From Fodinibacter sp038210185 (GTDB taxonomy: Bacteria > Actinomycetota > Actinomycetes > Actinomycetales > Dermatophilaceae): DNA of 5,181 nt. Positions 1-5,181 of the stretch are shown here, piece after piece; within the stretch, counting starts at the first letter, position 1; each line of letters starts with the position of its first letter. The position numbers and the translations under genes were made by a program. The notes under the pieces are model-generated. The model was not told where the DNA came from. It did no database searches and worked only from the letters and a program-made list of their open reading frames with translations. Location: contig JBBQWX010000245.1 in the NCBI GenBank assembly GCA_038210185.1, forward strand, positions 1 through 5,181, read 5' to 3'.

Positions 1-1
1 C

Positions 2-253
2 CCGATCCTGCTGCTGGACGAGTCGACCTCCTCACTGGACGGCCTCAACGAGCAGCGCATGCGCGACGCGATCGATGCCGTCGCGACCGATCGCACGCTC
101 ATCGTGATCGCCCACCGCCTGTCGACCGTCGTCGACAGCGACCACATCGTCGTCATGGACCACGGCCAGGTCGTCGGTCAGGGCAACCACTCCGACCTCG
201 TGGACTCGACGCCGCTCTACCGCGATCTCGCCCGGCATCAGCTCCTGGTCTGA
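2..253 (+). CDS. ABC transporter ATP-binding protein, C-terminal fragment (probably exporter type, permease fused to ATPase)
   Basis: Only the last 83 residues are in the window; the frame is open to the left edge. They are the end of an ABC nucleotide-binding domain. The hydrophobic Walker B strand ILLLDE (fragment residues 2-7) ends in the catalytic glutamate E7, followed by the D-loop SSLD (10-13) and the H-loop histidine in IAHRLST (H38). The tail DHGQVVGQGNHSDLV...LYRDLARHQ is the usual end of exporter-type half transporters in which a six-helix membrane domain precedes the ATPase. The Walker A, signature motif and any membrane domain lie outside the window, so the substrate and the fused architecture are inferred. 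All ATPase residues visible are intact. The gene stops at TGA 251-253, and a 16-bp palindrome begins 17 bp after the stop. Confidence 0.9.
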   Translation, partial: PILLLDESTSSLDGLNEQRMRDAIDAVATDRTLIVIAHRLSTVVDSDHIVVMDHGQVVGQGNHSDLVDSTPLYRDLARHQLLV

Positions 254-269
254 CCCGGTCCTCGCGCGA

Positions 270-285
270 AGAGGCGCGCGCCTCT
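270..285. repeat. Perfect 16-bp palindrome after the ABC gene
   Basis: AGAGGCGCGCGCCTCT is identical to its own reverse complement. It starts 17 bp after the ABC transporter stop and touches a possible -10 box (285-290). As RNA it could fold into a 6-bp stem with a GCGC loop, but no T-run follows on the + strand, so it is a poor classical terminator. It could also be an operator for a dimeric repressor in the spacer of the amidohydrolase promoter. The sequence cannot decide between these. Confidence 0.4.
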
Positions 286-290
286 AGTGT
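285..290 (+). promoter_or_regulatory. Possible -10 box of the amidohydrolase gene
   Basis: TAGTGT fits the TAnnnT core of an actinobacterial sigma-A -10 element and stands out in a very GC-rich gap. A start 6-7 nt downstream would fall at 296-297, the first base of the inverted repeat at 296-322. No TTGACA-like -35 is seen 16-18 bp upstream, where the sequence is TCGCGC-like. This is a weak prediction. Confidence 0.25.
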
Positions 291-295
291 GGGCC

Positions 296-322
296 GCGCC
301 AGGCACCTTGGCTGCCTGGCGC
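296..322 (+). repeat. Perfect 10-bp inverted repeat in the amidohydrolase leader
   Basis: GCGCCAGGCA (296-305) and TGCCTGGCGC (313-322) are exact reverse complements separated by 7 nt (CCTTGGC). The RNA would form a strong GC-rich stem-loop. It lies 53 nt before the GTG start and is not followed by a U-tract. It could be a protective 5' hairpin, an operator or part of an attenuator. It is immediately followed by CTCCT (322-326), which is complementary to the Shine-Dalgarno sequence of the gene. Confidence 0.45.
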
Positions 323-360
323 TCCTGCAGGTGTGGATGTCGCCGGCGTGTTCGTGCCTC

Positions 361-369
361 GAGGAGGAG
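361..369 (+). promoter_or_regulatory. Ribosome binding site fixing the GTG start of the amidohydrolase
   Basis: GAGGAGGAG contains a full AGGAGG (362-367) 8 nt before the GTG at 376. This spacing is ideal and is the main reason for choosing that GTG. The frame is open further upstream to a GTG and the start at 289, but that region would put the 296-322 hairpin inside coding sequence and add a 29-residue extension with no family resemblance. Confidence 0.78.
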
Positions 370-375
370 TTCATC

Positions 376-1641
376 GTGACCGAGTCGCTGGGTGTGCCGG
401 TCGGCCTGTCGGATGCGGAGCTTGCGAGCATCTATCGGGACTTGCACGCGCACCCGGAGCTGTCGTTCCAGGAGGAGCGCACCTCCCAGCTCGTGGCCGG
501 CTACCTGCAGGGTTGGGGCTACGACGTGACCACCGGGATCGGCGGCACCGGTGTGGTCGGCATCCTGGACAACGGGCCGGGACCGAGCGTGCTGCTGCGC
601 GCCGACATGGACGCCCTACCGATGGCGGAGAAGACCGGGCTGGACTTCGCGAGCACGGCGCGGGCCACCGACCGGCTCGGCAACGACGTCCCCGTGATGC
701 ACGCCTGCGGCCACGACGTGCACATCACCTGCCTGCTCGGGGCGGCCAGCGCCCTCGCCGCGGACCGCGCCGGCTACTCGGGGCGGGTGATGGTGCTGTT
801 CCAGCCTGCTGAGGAGCTCGGCTCCGGCGCCAAGGCCATGATCGAGGACGGCCTGTTCGAGCGGGTCGGGACAGCTGACGTGGTGCTGGGACAGCACGTG
901 GCCCCGCTGCCGGCGGGGATGATCGCCATCCATGGCGGGATGGCACTGGCGGCCAGCGACTCCCTGACGATCACCCTGCACGGCAGGGGCGGTCACGGCT
1001 CGCGCCCGGAGACCACCATCGACCCGATCGTGCTGGCGGCGGCGACGGTGATGCGGCTGCAGACCATCGTCTCGCGCGAGACGGCGGGCACCGAGACCGC
1101 GGTCGTCACCGTCGGGATGATCAGCGCCGGTACGAACAACAACATCATCCCCGATGAGGCCGAGCTCCGGCTCAACGTGCGCAGCTACGACCCCAAGGTG
1201 CGCGACCGCACCCTGAACGCCATCACCCGGATCGCGCAGGGCGAAGCCATCGCCTCGGGTGCTCGGGAGCCGAGTGTGCAACACACCGACTACTTCCCCC
1301 CGCTGATGAACGACCCCGATGCCGTGGAACGCACCAGCGCCGCGTTCTGCTCCTGGCTCGGGCCCGAGCATGTCGTGGACCTGGGAACGATGACCGGTAG
1401 CGAGGACGTCGGCCTCCTGGCCGAGGCGGCCGGTGCGCCGTGCGCGTTCTGGTTCCTCGGCGGCGCCGACCCAGCGCTCTTCGAGAGCGCCACCAGCGAG
1501 GCGGAGGTGATGGAGGTCGTGCGCGCCGCCCCGAGCAACCACTCACCCTTCTACGCGCCCGCCGTCGACCCCACCCTCCGACTCGGAGTTCAAGCCCTCC
1601 TCACCGCCTTCAAGACCTGGGCGCCACCCGCCAGCTCCTGA
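376..1641 (+). CDS. M20-family amidohydrolase (hippurate / N-acyl-amino-acid hydrolase type)
   Basis: The gene encodes a 421-residue cytosolic metallohydrolase of the M20D group (hippuricase, IAA-amino acid hydrolase and N-acyl-L-amino acid amidohydrolase relatives), which cleaves an N-acyl group from an amino acid. The family's usual length is about 380-440, so it looks complete. Expected metal ligands are present: C111 and H113 in HACGHDVH, E147 next to the presumed general base E146 in FQPAEE, H174 in GQH, and H389 in SNHSPFY. The RADMDALPM strand (75-83) is also typical. The inserted dimerisation domain spans roughly 184-297, with GGHGSRP (H207) and the NNIIP loop (255-259). There is no signal peptide or membrane segment. 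Family membership and likely catalysis are secure; the acyl group and amino acid cannot be read from sequence. The preceding ABC gene ends 122 bp upstream, so co-transcription is uncertain. The gene ends 68 bp from a convergent GNAT gene, with no clear intrinsic terminator between them. Confidence 0.93.
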   Translation: MTESLGVPVGLSDAELASIYRDLHAHPELSFQEERTSQLVAGYLQGWGYDVTTGIGGTGVVGILDNGPGPSVLLRADMDALPMAEKTGLDFASTARATDRLGNDVPVMHACGHDVHITCLLGAASALAADRAGYSGRVMVLFQPAEELGSGAKAMIEDGLFERVGTADVVLGQHVAPLPAGMIAIHGGMALAASDSLTITLHGRGGHGSRPETTIDPIVLAAATVMRLQTIVSRETAGTETAVVTVGMISAGTNNNIIPDEAELRLNVRSYDPKVRDRTLNAITRIAQGEAIASGAREPSVQHTDYFPPLMNDPDAVERTSAAFCSWLGPEHVVDLGTMTGSEDVGLLAEAAGAPCAFWFLGGADPALFESATSEAEVMEVVRAAPSNHSPFYAPAVDPTLRLGVQALLTAFKTWAPPASS

Positions 1642-1709
1642 CTGAACCCGCGGCGCTCGGTTGCCGGCTCCCGACGCCCGGCGCCTGGCGGAGCGGGCTG
1701 TGGGCGGCG

Positions 1710-2321
1710 TCAGCCGGCGGTCTCGATCCGCCATGACTCGGAGGTCACGCGAAAGCCCAACCGTTCGTAGACATGCTGCGCCGGGTTGCCCACCGTGACG
1801 ACGAGCGTCAAGGTCGACCAGCCGAGGTCGGCAAGGCGACCTGCGGACGTGGCGAGCAGAGCAGTTCCGAGCCCATGGCCGGCCACCGCGGGATCGACGC
1901 AGACGTCGGTGACGAATGGTCCCGCGACGACGGTGCCGCTGGCAGTGGTCTCGGTGATCAGGATCTGTCCGACGATGCGGTCGGTGTGGTCGGCGACGTG
2001 GAGCGATGCACCGGTGATCCAGGGCCCCATCGTCTCGCCGCGCATGACGTCGAGGACCGCCTGGGCGGCCGACGCGCTGTCGCGGTCGGAGGGCTCGTGG
2101 TCGGGATGATCCGGTGGATACGCCCGAGTGACCACTTCGCCGTACTCGATCGCACGGTCCGGATTCGCCGGCGCGATCGAGAAGCCGTCGATCACGGGTG
2201 GTTCAGGCGAAGCCAGCGTCAGGTCGAGCACCATCACGACCGCATGACGGTGCAGGTGGCCGCCGGAGGCGATCGACGCCGCAGCCGCCGCCGGGTCGTC
2301 CACGATTCGCTGCACAGCCAT
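1710..2321 (-). CDS. GNAT-family N-acetyltransferase
   Basis: The product is 203 residues, starting at the ATG 8 nt after a perfect AGGAGG; upstream in-frame ATGs (up to 2489) run through another small gene and lack such a site. The C-terminal half is a GNAT fold: beta strand and acetyl-CoA pyrophosphate loop VTDVCVDPAVAGHGLGTALL (about 137-156), then LTLVVTVGNPAQHVYERLGFRV (about 171-192) with the N179 and Y185 positions typical of motif B. The usual Q/R at the start of the Q/RxxGxG loop is replaced by alanine (A146 or nearby), while the glycines remain. The N-terminal 110 residues, with AYPPDHPDHEP (67-77), resemble the substrate-side half of a group of actinobacterial GNATs as I recall them. 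It should transfer acetyl from acetyl-CoA to an amine in the cytosol; the substrate is unknown. It follows a 40-residue membrane protein gene by 23 bp and is probably co-transcribed with it. Confidence 0.9.
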   Translation of the reverse strand: MAVQRIVDDPAAAAASIASGGHLHRHAVVMVLDLTLASPEPPVIDGFSIAPANPDRAIEYGEVVTRAYPPDHPDHEPSDRDSASAAQAVLDVMRGETMGPWITGASLHVADHTDRIVGQILITETTASGTVVAGPFVTDVCVDPAVAGHGLGTALLATSAGRLADLGWSTLTLVVTVGNPAQHVYERLGFRVTSESWRIETAG

Positions 2322-2329
2322 CCGAGACA

Positions 2330-2335
2330 CCTCCT
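2330..2335 (-). promoter_or_regulatory. Ribosome binding site fixing the GNAT start
   Basis: On the - strand this reads AGGAGG, 8 nt before the ATG at 2321-2319. It lies between the stop of the small upstream gene (2345) and the GNAT start. It therefore supports a separate translation start rather than a 259-residue read-through frame from 2489. Confidence 0.75.
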
Positions 2336-2344
2336 CGGCGGGCG

Positions 2345-2467
2345 TCAGACCTTTGTGTGCTTGTCCTGGAGGGCCCGCTTGTCGCGAACCTGGGAGGCGG
2401 CCACCACCAGCGCCACAGCGGCCCCGATGAGCAACACCACCCGCACCACGACTCGTGCCTCGATCAT
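2345..2467 (-). CDS. Small single-pass membrane protein, 40 residues, unknown function
   Basis: I do not recognise this protein. The ATG at 2467 opens 41 codons ending in TGA (2347-2345). The sequence begins MIEARVVVRVVLLIGAAVAL and continues into VVAAS. Residues 6-25 are almost entirely V, L, I, A and G, apart from R9, and look like one membrane helix. The tail (about 26-40) is hydrophilic and rich in K and R (RDKRALQDKHTK), suggesting it sits in the cytosol. A GAGGGG lies 7 nt before the ATG, a plausible ribosome binding site. The stop is 23 bp before the GNAT start on the same strand, which suggests a shared transcript. The composition (a clean hydrophobic block followed by a charged tail) is unlike the frames around it. 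It could be a membrane anchor or a regulator of a partner protein, but nothing shows which. A chance frame cannot be excluded because it is short. Confidence 0.6.
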   Translation of the reverse strand: MIEARVVVRVVLLIGAAVALVVAASQVRDKRALQDKHTKV

Positions 2468-2474
2468 CGACGTA

Positions 2475-2480
2475 CCCCTC
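2475..2480 (-). promoter_or_regulatory. Possible ribosome binding site of the small membrane protein
   Basis: On the - strand this reads GAGGGG, 7 nt upstream of the ATG at 2467. It is weaker than the AGGAGG sites of the GNAT and amidohydrolase genes, but its spacing is good and it supports the small gene being translated. Confidence 0.45.
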
Positions 2481-2517
2481 ACTCTGCACGCGATTCCCGA
2501 TTGGCGCCGCATCGTCG

Positions 2518-2541
2518 AGACTATGCCGGTCGCCCCGTCAA
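2518..2541 (-). promoter_or_regulatory. Possible promoter of the small membrane protein / GNAT unit
   Basis: On the - strand TTGACG (2541-2536) matches a -35 box and TAGTCT (2523-2518) matches the TAnnnT -10 pattern. The spacer is only 12 bp, too short for a standard sigma-A promoter, so probably at most one of the two is real. Either would give a leader of about 45-65 nt ahead of the ATG at 2467. The rest of the 2468-2642 gap holds an inverted repeat at 2597-2623 and nothing else I can support. Confidence 0.22.
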
Positions 2542-2596
2542 GGGAATGCGTTCGGGTCGATCGGCACCGCTGCGAGGAGGGGGCCCTGGCCGAAAG

Positions 2597-2623
2597 GCGT
2601 TGCGACAGTGGGTTTCGCAGCGC
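2597..2623 (-). terminator. Possible terminator after the methyltransferase gene
   Basis: Read on the - strand, GCGCTGCGA and TCGCAACGC flank 9 nt and pair at 8 of 9 positions, with one C/A mismatch. The hairpin starts about 20 nt after the methyltransferase TGA and is followed by CTTTC rather than a proper U-tract. Many actinobacterial terminators lack a U-tract, so it may end that transcript before the small membrane protein unit. Confidence 0.3.
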
Positions 2624-2642
2624 ACCCCCCAGGGTTGTGGCC

Positions 2643-3278
2643 TCAGGTCTGGGCCGAGGCGGCCTTTGTCGCAGTGCACAGGAACACGCCGAACGGGCGG
2701 TCGCCCTTGAGGATGGTCGTGGCGTCCACGTACCTGACCTCGGCGAATCCGGCGTTGGTCAACTGCTCGGCCAGGTGCTGCCGGTCGAACCCGTGATGCC
2801 CGTGAAAGTCGACCTTCTCGGCGTGGTAAGCCCCGTCGGGATCCTCGTCAAGGTCCCCGATGGCCAGTCGACCACCATCGACAAGGAGCCCCGCGACGGA
2901 GCGCAGCAACGCATCCACGTCCTGAACGTGGTGCAGGGCCATGGAACTCCACGCCACGTCGAAGGCGCCGTCGAGAGGGTCCGTAGTGAGGTCTGCCTGG
3001 ACAGCGCGCAGTCGGCTACCGAGTCCGGCCGCCTCGATCCGCTCCTGCGCTACCTTCACCATTCCGGCGGACGGATCGGTCACGACAACGGAGCCGACCC
3101 TGCCGGCGAGCAAGATGCTCAGACGACCCGTGCCACAGCCGACGTCGAGCGCGCGCATCTCAGGGTCAAGGCTGACGGACTGCTCGATGGCCCGGGCCAC
3201 CGCGACCTGACGCTCCTCGTGGCCCGGGGCGTCGTCCCACGTCGCCGCTTCCTCATCGAATCCCTTGTGCTCGTGCAT
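2643..3278 (-). CDS. Class I SAM-dependent methyltransferase
   Basis: The product is 211 residues, a complete small Rossmann-type methyltransferase of the Methyltransf_11/25 kind. SAM-binding motif I is LDVGCGTG (44-51). The acidic residue at the end of strand 2, which binds the ribose, is D68 in VVVTDPS. ADL (95-97) fits the adenine-contacting loop, FDVAWSSMALHHV (106-118) is motif IV with the typical paired histidines, and LLVDGGRLAIGDLD (131-144) is the next motif. The opening FDEEAATWDD is common at the N-terminus of these enzymes. It is soluble, with no membrane segment. The C-terminal part that usually chooses the substrate shows no recognisable signature, so the target (small molecule, lipid precursor, quinone or xenobiotic) is unknown. 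The ATG at 3278 is the natural start because FDEEAATWDD follows within seven residues. It lies 192 bp after the LuxR-type regulator on the same strand and seems to have its own promoter. Confidence 0.92.
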   Translation of the reverse strand: MHEHKGFDEEAATWDDAPGHEERQVAVARAIEQSVSLDPEMRALDVGCGTGRLSILLAGRVGSVVVTDPSAGMVKVAQERIEAAGLGSRLRAVQADLTTDPLDGAFDVAWSSMALHHVQDVDALLRSVAGLLVDGGRLAIGDLDEDPDGAYHAEKVDFHGHHGFDRQHLAEQLTNAGFAEVRYVDATTILKGDRPFGVFLCTATKAASAQT

Positions 3279-3285
3279 GGGTTCG

Positions 3286-3291
3286 ACCCTA
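3286..3291 (-). promoter_or_regulatory. Possible -10 box giving a leaderless methyltransferase mRNA
   Basis: On the - strand TAGGGT lies 7 nt before the ATG at 3278. TAnnnT at this distance is the usual arrangement of leaderless actinobacterial genes, where transcription starts at the A of the ATG. The AGGG inside it (3290-3287) could instead be a weak Shine-Dalgarno sequence 8 nt before the ATG. The -35 region (about 3309-3314) reads GTCTCG and is poor. Confidence 0.38.
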
Positions 3292-3311
3292 GTCGCGCCA
3301 CTGCCAGCCGA

Positions 3312-3331
3312 GACCGCCCAGTGGGCGGGTC
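3312..3331 (-). repeat. Inverted repeat upstream of the methyltransferase
   Basis: On the + strand CCGCCCA, G, TGGGCGG (3314-3328) is a perfect 7-bp inverted repeat around one base. It extends outward to GACC...GGTC (3312-3331) with one bulged C. It overlaps the expected -35 position of the methyltransferase promoter, so an operator is possible. It could also form a hairpin at the end of the regulator transcript, but no T-run follows. The rest of the 3279-3470 gap shows only a 10-bp palindrome, ACACGCGTGT, at 3416-3425 and no gene. Confidence 0.35.
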
Positions 3332-3470
3332 ACACCGAGGCGGTGCCTGTGCACGGACGCAGGCGGCCGTAGAGATGCACACTGCGACGATTCTGCGGCG
3401 GTCCCTAGCACTCCAACACGCGTGTCCGGCCGTGTGTCGTGGCCAGTCTTGACGCTGGGTCGTGACCGAG

Positions 3471-5181
3471 TCAGCGGTCCGAGCCGTGCGCCTGCGCGTG
3501 TTGGGCTCGACGCGCCAGGTCGACCCGGTTGGCGCTCCCCGTCTTGCGCAAGATGTTCGACACGTGAGAGCTGACGGTCTTCTCGCTGAGGTACAGGGTG
3601 CGGGCGATCTCGCCGTAGGTGCGACCGGCGACGATGTGTCCGAGTATCTCCCGTTCCCGCTTCGTGAGCCCAGGCAGCATGCCGACGGCTGTATCGGGTG
3701 CTGGTTCCAGCGTGTCGAGGGTGATGCGTGCCGTGGCGGCGAGTGCGGTGACGTCGTCGAGAACTGGGTCGGCCCCGAGCGCGGTGGCAAGGGTGGCTGC
3801 GCGGCGCAGCAGCGTCGCGGCCTCCTCGCGCGTACCGCCGGTGCGGATCAGGACCGCCTCACCGGCCCGGTATGCCGCGTACGCCGCGTCCCAGGGATGC
3901 ACGTTGTCAAGAGCCTCGGCCGCGCGTCGCCAGAGGGCTACCTCGTCGGGGTCACGGCGGGCTCGGGCCACCTCTGCCGCGTACAGCGCGTCGAGTGCGT
4001 CGACCTGCCGCCGGTACACCAGGTTACTCATCGATCCATCCGGGATCACGTGCGGGAAGCGCCCGACGAGGTCGTCAACCAGCTGTAGGTGTCCGCCGGG
4101 GTCCTCGCCGTGCTCCTTCGCGTCGGCAACGAGGTCGGCGAGCGCCCGTGCGGCCAGTGGACACAGCCACTCGCACAACGTCGGCGGCACCCCGGCCGAC
4201 AGCAGCCCGGTCATGGCGGCCGAGTACGCCCCCCGTGGGTCGCCGGCACCGGTTCGCACCAGGGCCCTTGTAGCGTCGAACTGCAAGGCCAGGAAGGCGG
4301 TTGTATCGGCGGACAGCTCGTCGGCCCTGGCGAGGTGGTCCTCGGCCTCGTGCTGTCGTCCCTGCGCGACGGCCAGGCGTGCAGCCACGAGTCGCGCGTG
4401 GACATCGCCCGACGTACCAGGGTCGGAGCCGAGCGCCACCCGCAGCAACGCCGTCGCGCCTCTCCAGTCGCCGGACCTGACGAGTGCATCGGCTTCGTTG
4501 ATGGACAACCAGGCCAGGTACGGGTGTGGACCTCCCAGCACGGTCAGCTGCTCGCGTCGCCTGCGGAGGACGCCGGCCCAGGCAGGTTCGGCGTTGCTCG
4601 CGGTCGTGTTCGCCTCCCACAGTGAGGCGTGGACGAAGCCCCACCAGTCGCGAGCCTCCGCGGCGCCTTGCACACCGCGCGCTGCCAGCGCCGGCCCGCC
4701 GGGCTGCTCGCTGAACTCCGCGCCCATCGCCGCGGCCGCGAAGGCGTAGGCCGTCACCCTCGGGTGGTCGATTCCATCCGCCGCCTCGACGGCGGCCGCC
4801 ACGGCGTCCTGGGCGTCGGGAGTGTCGGCCCAGAGCGAGGCGTGGGCCACCTCTGCGAGGGCGAAGCCGTGCTGCCACGAGCCAGGCCAGCGCCTCGACA
4901 GCTGTGCGGCGCGTCGCATCGGCTCGACTCGCAGGAAGCCGCGCGCGGTCGAGAAGCGGAGATGCTCACGGCGCACCAGCAGCTCGCAGACCAGCAAGGG
5001 CTGCGCGGCCTCGTCGGTGGTGGCGAGCAGCGCCTCCACCGCAGTGTGCTCCACCTCGAACTCGCCGAGTCGGGCTGCAGCGTCCTTGAGGCGGAGGAGG
5101 AGGTCGGCGAGGGACTCCGTGGCGTCATGGACGCGAGCATGTAGGTCGACCGCCTGCTGGAGGAGCATCAGCGAAGCCTGC
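3471..5181 (-). CDS. LuxR-family transcriptional regulator, large LAL-like type, N-terminus missing
   Basis: The frame is open at the right edge; 569 residues to the TGA at 3473-3471 are visible, so the ATG at 5168 is probably internal (QASL precedes it). The last 65 residues are a GerE/LuxR DNA-binding domain: LTKREREILGHIVAGRTYGEIA (fragment residues 505-526) and recognition helix SEKTVSSHVSNILRKTG (532-548), with the conserved E509, G523-E-I-A and V540. The preceding 500 or so residues are alanine-rich and helical, with TPR-like pairs of helices such as AYAAYRAGEAVLIRTGGTREEAATLLRRAATLATALG just before the linker. This order is typical of LAL/MalT-like regulators of about 900 residues or more, which carry an AAA/STAND ATPase at the N-terminus. 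That ATPase would lie beyond the window and is inferred. No receiver domain is visible in the part seen. The inducer and targets are unknown. The nearest downstream gene is a methyltransferase 192 bp away on the same strand. Confidence 0.92.
   Translation of the reverse strand, partial: QASLMLLQQAVDLHARVHDATESLADLLLRLKDAAARLGEFEVEHTAVEALLATTDEAAQPLLVCELLVRREHLRFSTARGFLRVEPMRRAAQLSRRWPGSWQHGFALAEVAHASLWADTPDAQDAVAAAVEAADGIDHPRVTAYAFAAAAMGAEFSEQPGGPALAARGVQGAAEARDWWGFVHASLWEANTTASNAEPAWAGVLRRRREQLTVLGGPHPYLAWLSINEADALVRSGDWRGATALLRVALGSDPGTSGDVHARLVAARLAVAQGRQHEAEDHLARADELSADTTAFLALQFDATRALVRTGAGDPRGAYSAAMTGLLSAGVPPTLCEWLCPLAARALADLVADAKEHGEDPGGHLQLVDDLVGRFPHVIPDGSMSNLVYRRQVDALDALYAAEVARARRDPDEVALWRRAAEALDNVHPWDAAYAAYRAGEAVLIRTGGTREEAATLLRRAATLATALGADPVLDDVTALAATARITLDTLEPAPDTAVGMLPGLTKREREILGHIVAGRTYGEIARTLYLSEKTVSSHVSNILRKTGSANRVDLARRAQHAQAHGSDR

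Noticed and set aside
289..375. N-terminal extension of the amidohydrolase from a GTG start at 289
   Set aside because: The 29 extra residues do not resemble the family, would place the hairpin in coding sequence, and have no ribosome binding site, whereas the GTG at 376 has a perfect one.
616..1542. A 308-codon - strand frame inside the amidohydrolase gene
   Set aside because: It lies wholly opposite a gene with all catalytic motifs intact, and its translation is low-complexity and rich in H, R and G, as for a shadow frame.
1642..1709. Search for a shared terminator between the convergent amidohydrolase and GNAT genes
   Set aside because: The 68 bp are GC-rich with several short GCC/GGC matches (such as GCCGG and CCGGC 10 nt apart), but no stem stands out from the base composition and there is no T-run on either strand.
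3279..3300. GGGTTCGACCC followed by GCGCCA, resembling the 3' end of a tRNA
   Set aside because: The T-stem does not pair beyond one or two bases and no acceptor, D or anticodon arm is present. The TTCGA is chance, overlapping the methyltransferase promoter region.
3416..3444. ACACGCGTGT palindrome and nearby GGCC arms after the regulator stop, as a possible terminator
   Set aside because: The palindrome leaves no proper loop, and the GGCC arms give only a 4-bp stem on the relevant strand with no U-tract.
1773..3452. A 559-codon open frame on the + strand opposite the GNAT, small membrane and methyltransferase genes
   Set aside because: It runs antisense to two genes with clear family motifs, crosses their intergenic gaps, and its translation is arginine- and glycine-rich with no recognisable domain. 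Long antisense frames are expected in GC-rich coding DNA.
3619..4749. A 376-codon + strand frame opposite the LuxR-type regulator
   Set aside because: The translation is dominated by S, A and R, with no domain. The opposite strand encodes a clear regulator ending in a LuxR DNA-binding domain.

Overview
The window is high-GC DNA (roughly two thirds G+C by eye) with strong third-position GC bias, GTG as well as ATG starts, AGGAGG-type ribosome binding sites and protein families typical of Actinobacteria. A high-GC Gram-positive chromosome is the best guess. The genus cannot be told from this stretch. No rRNA, tRNA, CRISPR array, insertion sequence or phage gene is visible.

Layout. On the + strand: the C-terminal end of an ABC transporter ATPase (cut by the left edge, ends at 253), a 122-bp gap rich in inverted repeats, then a complete M20-family amidohydrolase starting at a GTG (376-1641). 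This converges, across 68 bp, on a run of - strand genes. Read in their own direction from the right edge these are: a large LuxR-type (LAL-like) regulator lacking its N-terminus (3471 to the edge), a 192-bp gap, a class I SAM-dependent methyltransferase (2643-3278), a 175-bp gap, an unlisted 40-codon single-pass membrane protein (2345-2467), and 23 bp further a GNAT acetyltransferase (1710-2321).

How the genes may work together. The small membrane protein and the GNAT enzyme look like a two-gene transcription unit. The methyltransferase may have its own promoter and perhaps a leaderless mRNA. The LuxR-type regulator is the only obvious regulator here; a link to the methyltransferase downstream is possible but rests only on position. 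The ABC transporter and the amidohydrolase share a strand, but the gap between them holds a possible promoter and two perfect inverted repeats, so they need not be co-transcribed. No pathway joins all the genes.

Overall this looks like an ordinary chromosomal region of housekeeping and accessory enzymes. I see no convincing new multi-gene system. The points most worth a second look are the small membrane protein, the structured leader of the amidohydrolase gene and the possible leaderless start of the methyltransferase.
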